Positions 63,073-64,000 of a stretch of 64,000 nucleotides of DNA are shown in pieces; position 1 is the first letter of the stretch; each line of letters opens with the position of its first letter. Location of the stretch: positions 620,001 through 684,000 of the forward strand of contig NZ_CP083373.1 in NCBI RefSeq assembly GCF_017488845.2, given 5' to 3'. Origin of the DNA: Ensifer canadensis. GTDB taxonomy: Bacteria; Pseudomonadota; Alphaproteobacteria; Rhizobiales; Rhizobiaceae. A program made the position numbers and the translations under genes. Below the pieces are notes generated by a model. The model did no database searches. It was not told the DNA's origin and saw nothing but the letters and a program-made list of their open reading frames with translations.

Positions 63073-64000
63073 ATGAAAACCAATGCACTTTCTGACGTCC
63101 ACATGCAGATCATGTGGAACCGGCTAATCTCCGTAGTTGAGGAGCAAGCGCTTACGCTGATCCGCACCGCGTTCAGCACCAGCGTGCGTGAGTCGGGCGA
63201 CCTGTCTGCCGGCGTGTTCAACCGCGGCGGAAAGATGATAGCTCAGGCCGTGACCGGTACACCCGGCCACGTCAACGCTATGGCGGAAGCCGTCGGCCAC
63301 TTCATCCGCGACATCGGCCCTGAAAACATCTTCGAGGGTGACGTCTATATCACCAACGACCCGTGGAAGGGCACGGGCCACCTGCACGACTTCACTGTCG
63401 TCTCGCCGAGTTTCCGGAAAGGGGATCTGGTTGGCTACTTCGCCTGCACCGCGCACGTAGTCGATGTTGGCGGTCGCGGTTTCGGGCCGGATGCCAACGA
63501 GGTCTACGAAGAAGGCATCTTCGTCCCGATCATGAAGTTTGCCGAACGCGGCGTTGTCAACAAGGACCTCGTCAACATCTTGCGCAACAATGTGCGCGAG
63601 AGTCATCAGGTGGTCGGCGATGTCTATTCGCTCGCAGCTTGCAACGAGATCGGCCATCGCCGGCTCATGGACATGATGGACGAATTCGGTCTTACGGATC
63701 TCGAAACCTTGGCCGACTTCATCTTCAAGCGCAGCTACGATGCGACAATCGAACGGATTGCGGCCCTGCCGAAGGGTTCCTATTCCAACGTAATGCGGGT
63801 CGACGGCTATGGCTCGCCGATCGACATCGCCGTGCGCCTCGATGTGGCGAACGATCATATCCTTGCGGATTTCGAAGGGACCTCGCCGCCCAGTCCGAAG
63901 GGTATCAATTGCCCGATCATCTACTCCGCAGCCTATGCCTGTTACGGTCTCAAATGCTCGATCGCGCCGGAGATCCCGAACAATCACGCCTCCCTGCTAC
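63073..64000 (+). CDS. hyuB: hydantoinase/oxoprolinase family protein, subunit B (partial)
   Basis: The first 309 residues are present; the gene runs past the window end. MKTNALSDVHMQIMWNRLISVVEEQALTLIRTAFSTSVRESGDLSAGVFNRGGKMIAQ is the typical HyuB start, followed by DVYITNDPWKGTGHLHDFTVVSP and GINCPIIYSAAYACYGLKC. Starts 14 bases after hyuA with a GAGGGA site. The A and B subunits together form the ATP-dependent hydrolase. Confidence 0.9.
   Translation, partial: MKTNALSDVHMQIMWNRLISVVEEQALTLIRTAFSTSVRESGDLSAGVFNRGGKMIAQAVTGTPGHVNAMAEAVGHFIRDIGPENIFEGDVYITNDPWKGTGHLHDFTVVSPSFRKGDLVGYFACTAHVVDVGGRGFGPDANEVYEEGIFVPIMKFAERGVVNKDLVNILRNNVRESHQVVGDVYSLAACNEIGHRRLMDMMDEFGLTDLETLADFIFKRSYDATIERIAALPKGSYSNVMRVDGYGSPIDIAVRLDVANDHILADFEGTSPPSPKGINCPIIYSAAYACYGLKCSIAPEIPNNHASLL

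Noticed and set aside
1..64000. CRISPR arrays, tRNA, rRNA or a replication origin
   Set aside because: No regularly spaced direct repeats, cloverleaf-like sequence, rRNA cores or repABC genes were seen on reading the window.

Overview
The window is high-GC alphaproteobacterial DNA that looks like accessory (megaplasmid or chromid) sequence from a Rhizobiaceae member such as Sinorhizobium/Ensifer or Rhizobium. The reasons are a near-textbook LsrB, a high density of ABC uptake operons each paired with a local regulator, Rhizobium-style codon use, and what looks like a dispersed rhizobial intergenic repeat. No rRNA, tRNA, CRISPR array or replication gene was seen.

Layout. (1) 1-2424: lsrB, the AI-2 binding protein, followed by a stand-alone class II aldolase. 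(2) 2425-6400: a small accessory patch with a GSU2403-type nucleotidyltransferase, a broken FitA-type antitoxin, and a divergent NmrA-like/HxlR pair. (3) 6405-28103: a large organosulfur-type catabolic island. A seven-gene leftward operon encodes two DszB-like proteins (hydrolase fold related to substrate-binding proteins, no signal peptide, Cys/His/Arg-Gly-Gly catalytic set conserved), a DszC-like flavin monooxygenase, a DszA-family LLM monooxygenase, an FAD monooxygenase and two NmrA/SDR reductases. Divergent from it is a Dpp-type transporter (BCDF) with an aldo/keto reductase. Further right are an SsuD-like LLM monooxygenase, a Tat-exported family 5 binding protein and a second DszC-like enzyme. 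About 3.9 kb of unrelated DNA (roughly 19,550-23,485) splits an amidohydrolase gene that formerly followed the SsuD-like gene. (4) 28666-37753: a leftward glycan operon of five genes, three of which fuse a GT4 glycosyltransferase to a second enzyme (UDP-galactopyranose mutase, Gfo/Idh/MocA oxidoreductase, GH1-like glycosidase). (5) 37975-40229: small genes (Cys-rich protein, 34-residue membrane peptide, MOSC protein, acidic protein) and decayed HNH and methylpurine-glycosylase genes. (6) 40494-53699: a peptide-catabolism locus with a DadA-like dehydrogenase, an M55 D-aminopeptidase, an M81 metallopeptidase, an XRE-cupin regulator, a full DppABCDF transporter, a creatininase-family amidohydrolase and a second peptide-binding protein. 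Matching palindromes lie in front of three of its transcription units. (7) 53815-56001: an NTF2-like/reductase pair divergent from a TetR regulator with a clear shared operator. (8) 56089-64000: a GntR regulator divergent from RidA, a polar amino-acid ABC transporter and hydantoinase/oxoprolinase subunits HyuA and HyuB (the latter cut by the window end).

The strongest candidates for new biology are the dsz-like cassette with its paired DszB-like proteins, the run of three glycosyltransferase fusions, and the palindrome-defined regulon of the D-peptide locus. All function calls come from reading the sequence and from remembered family features; no database search was run.
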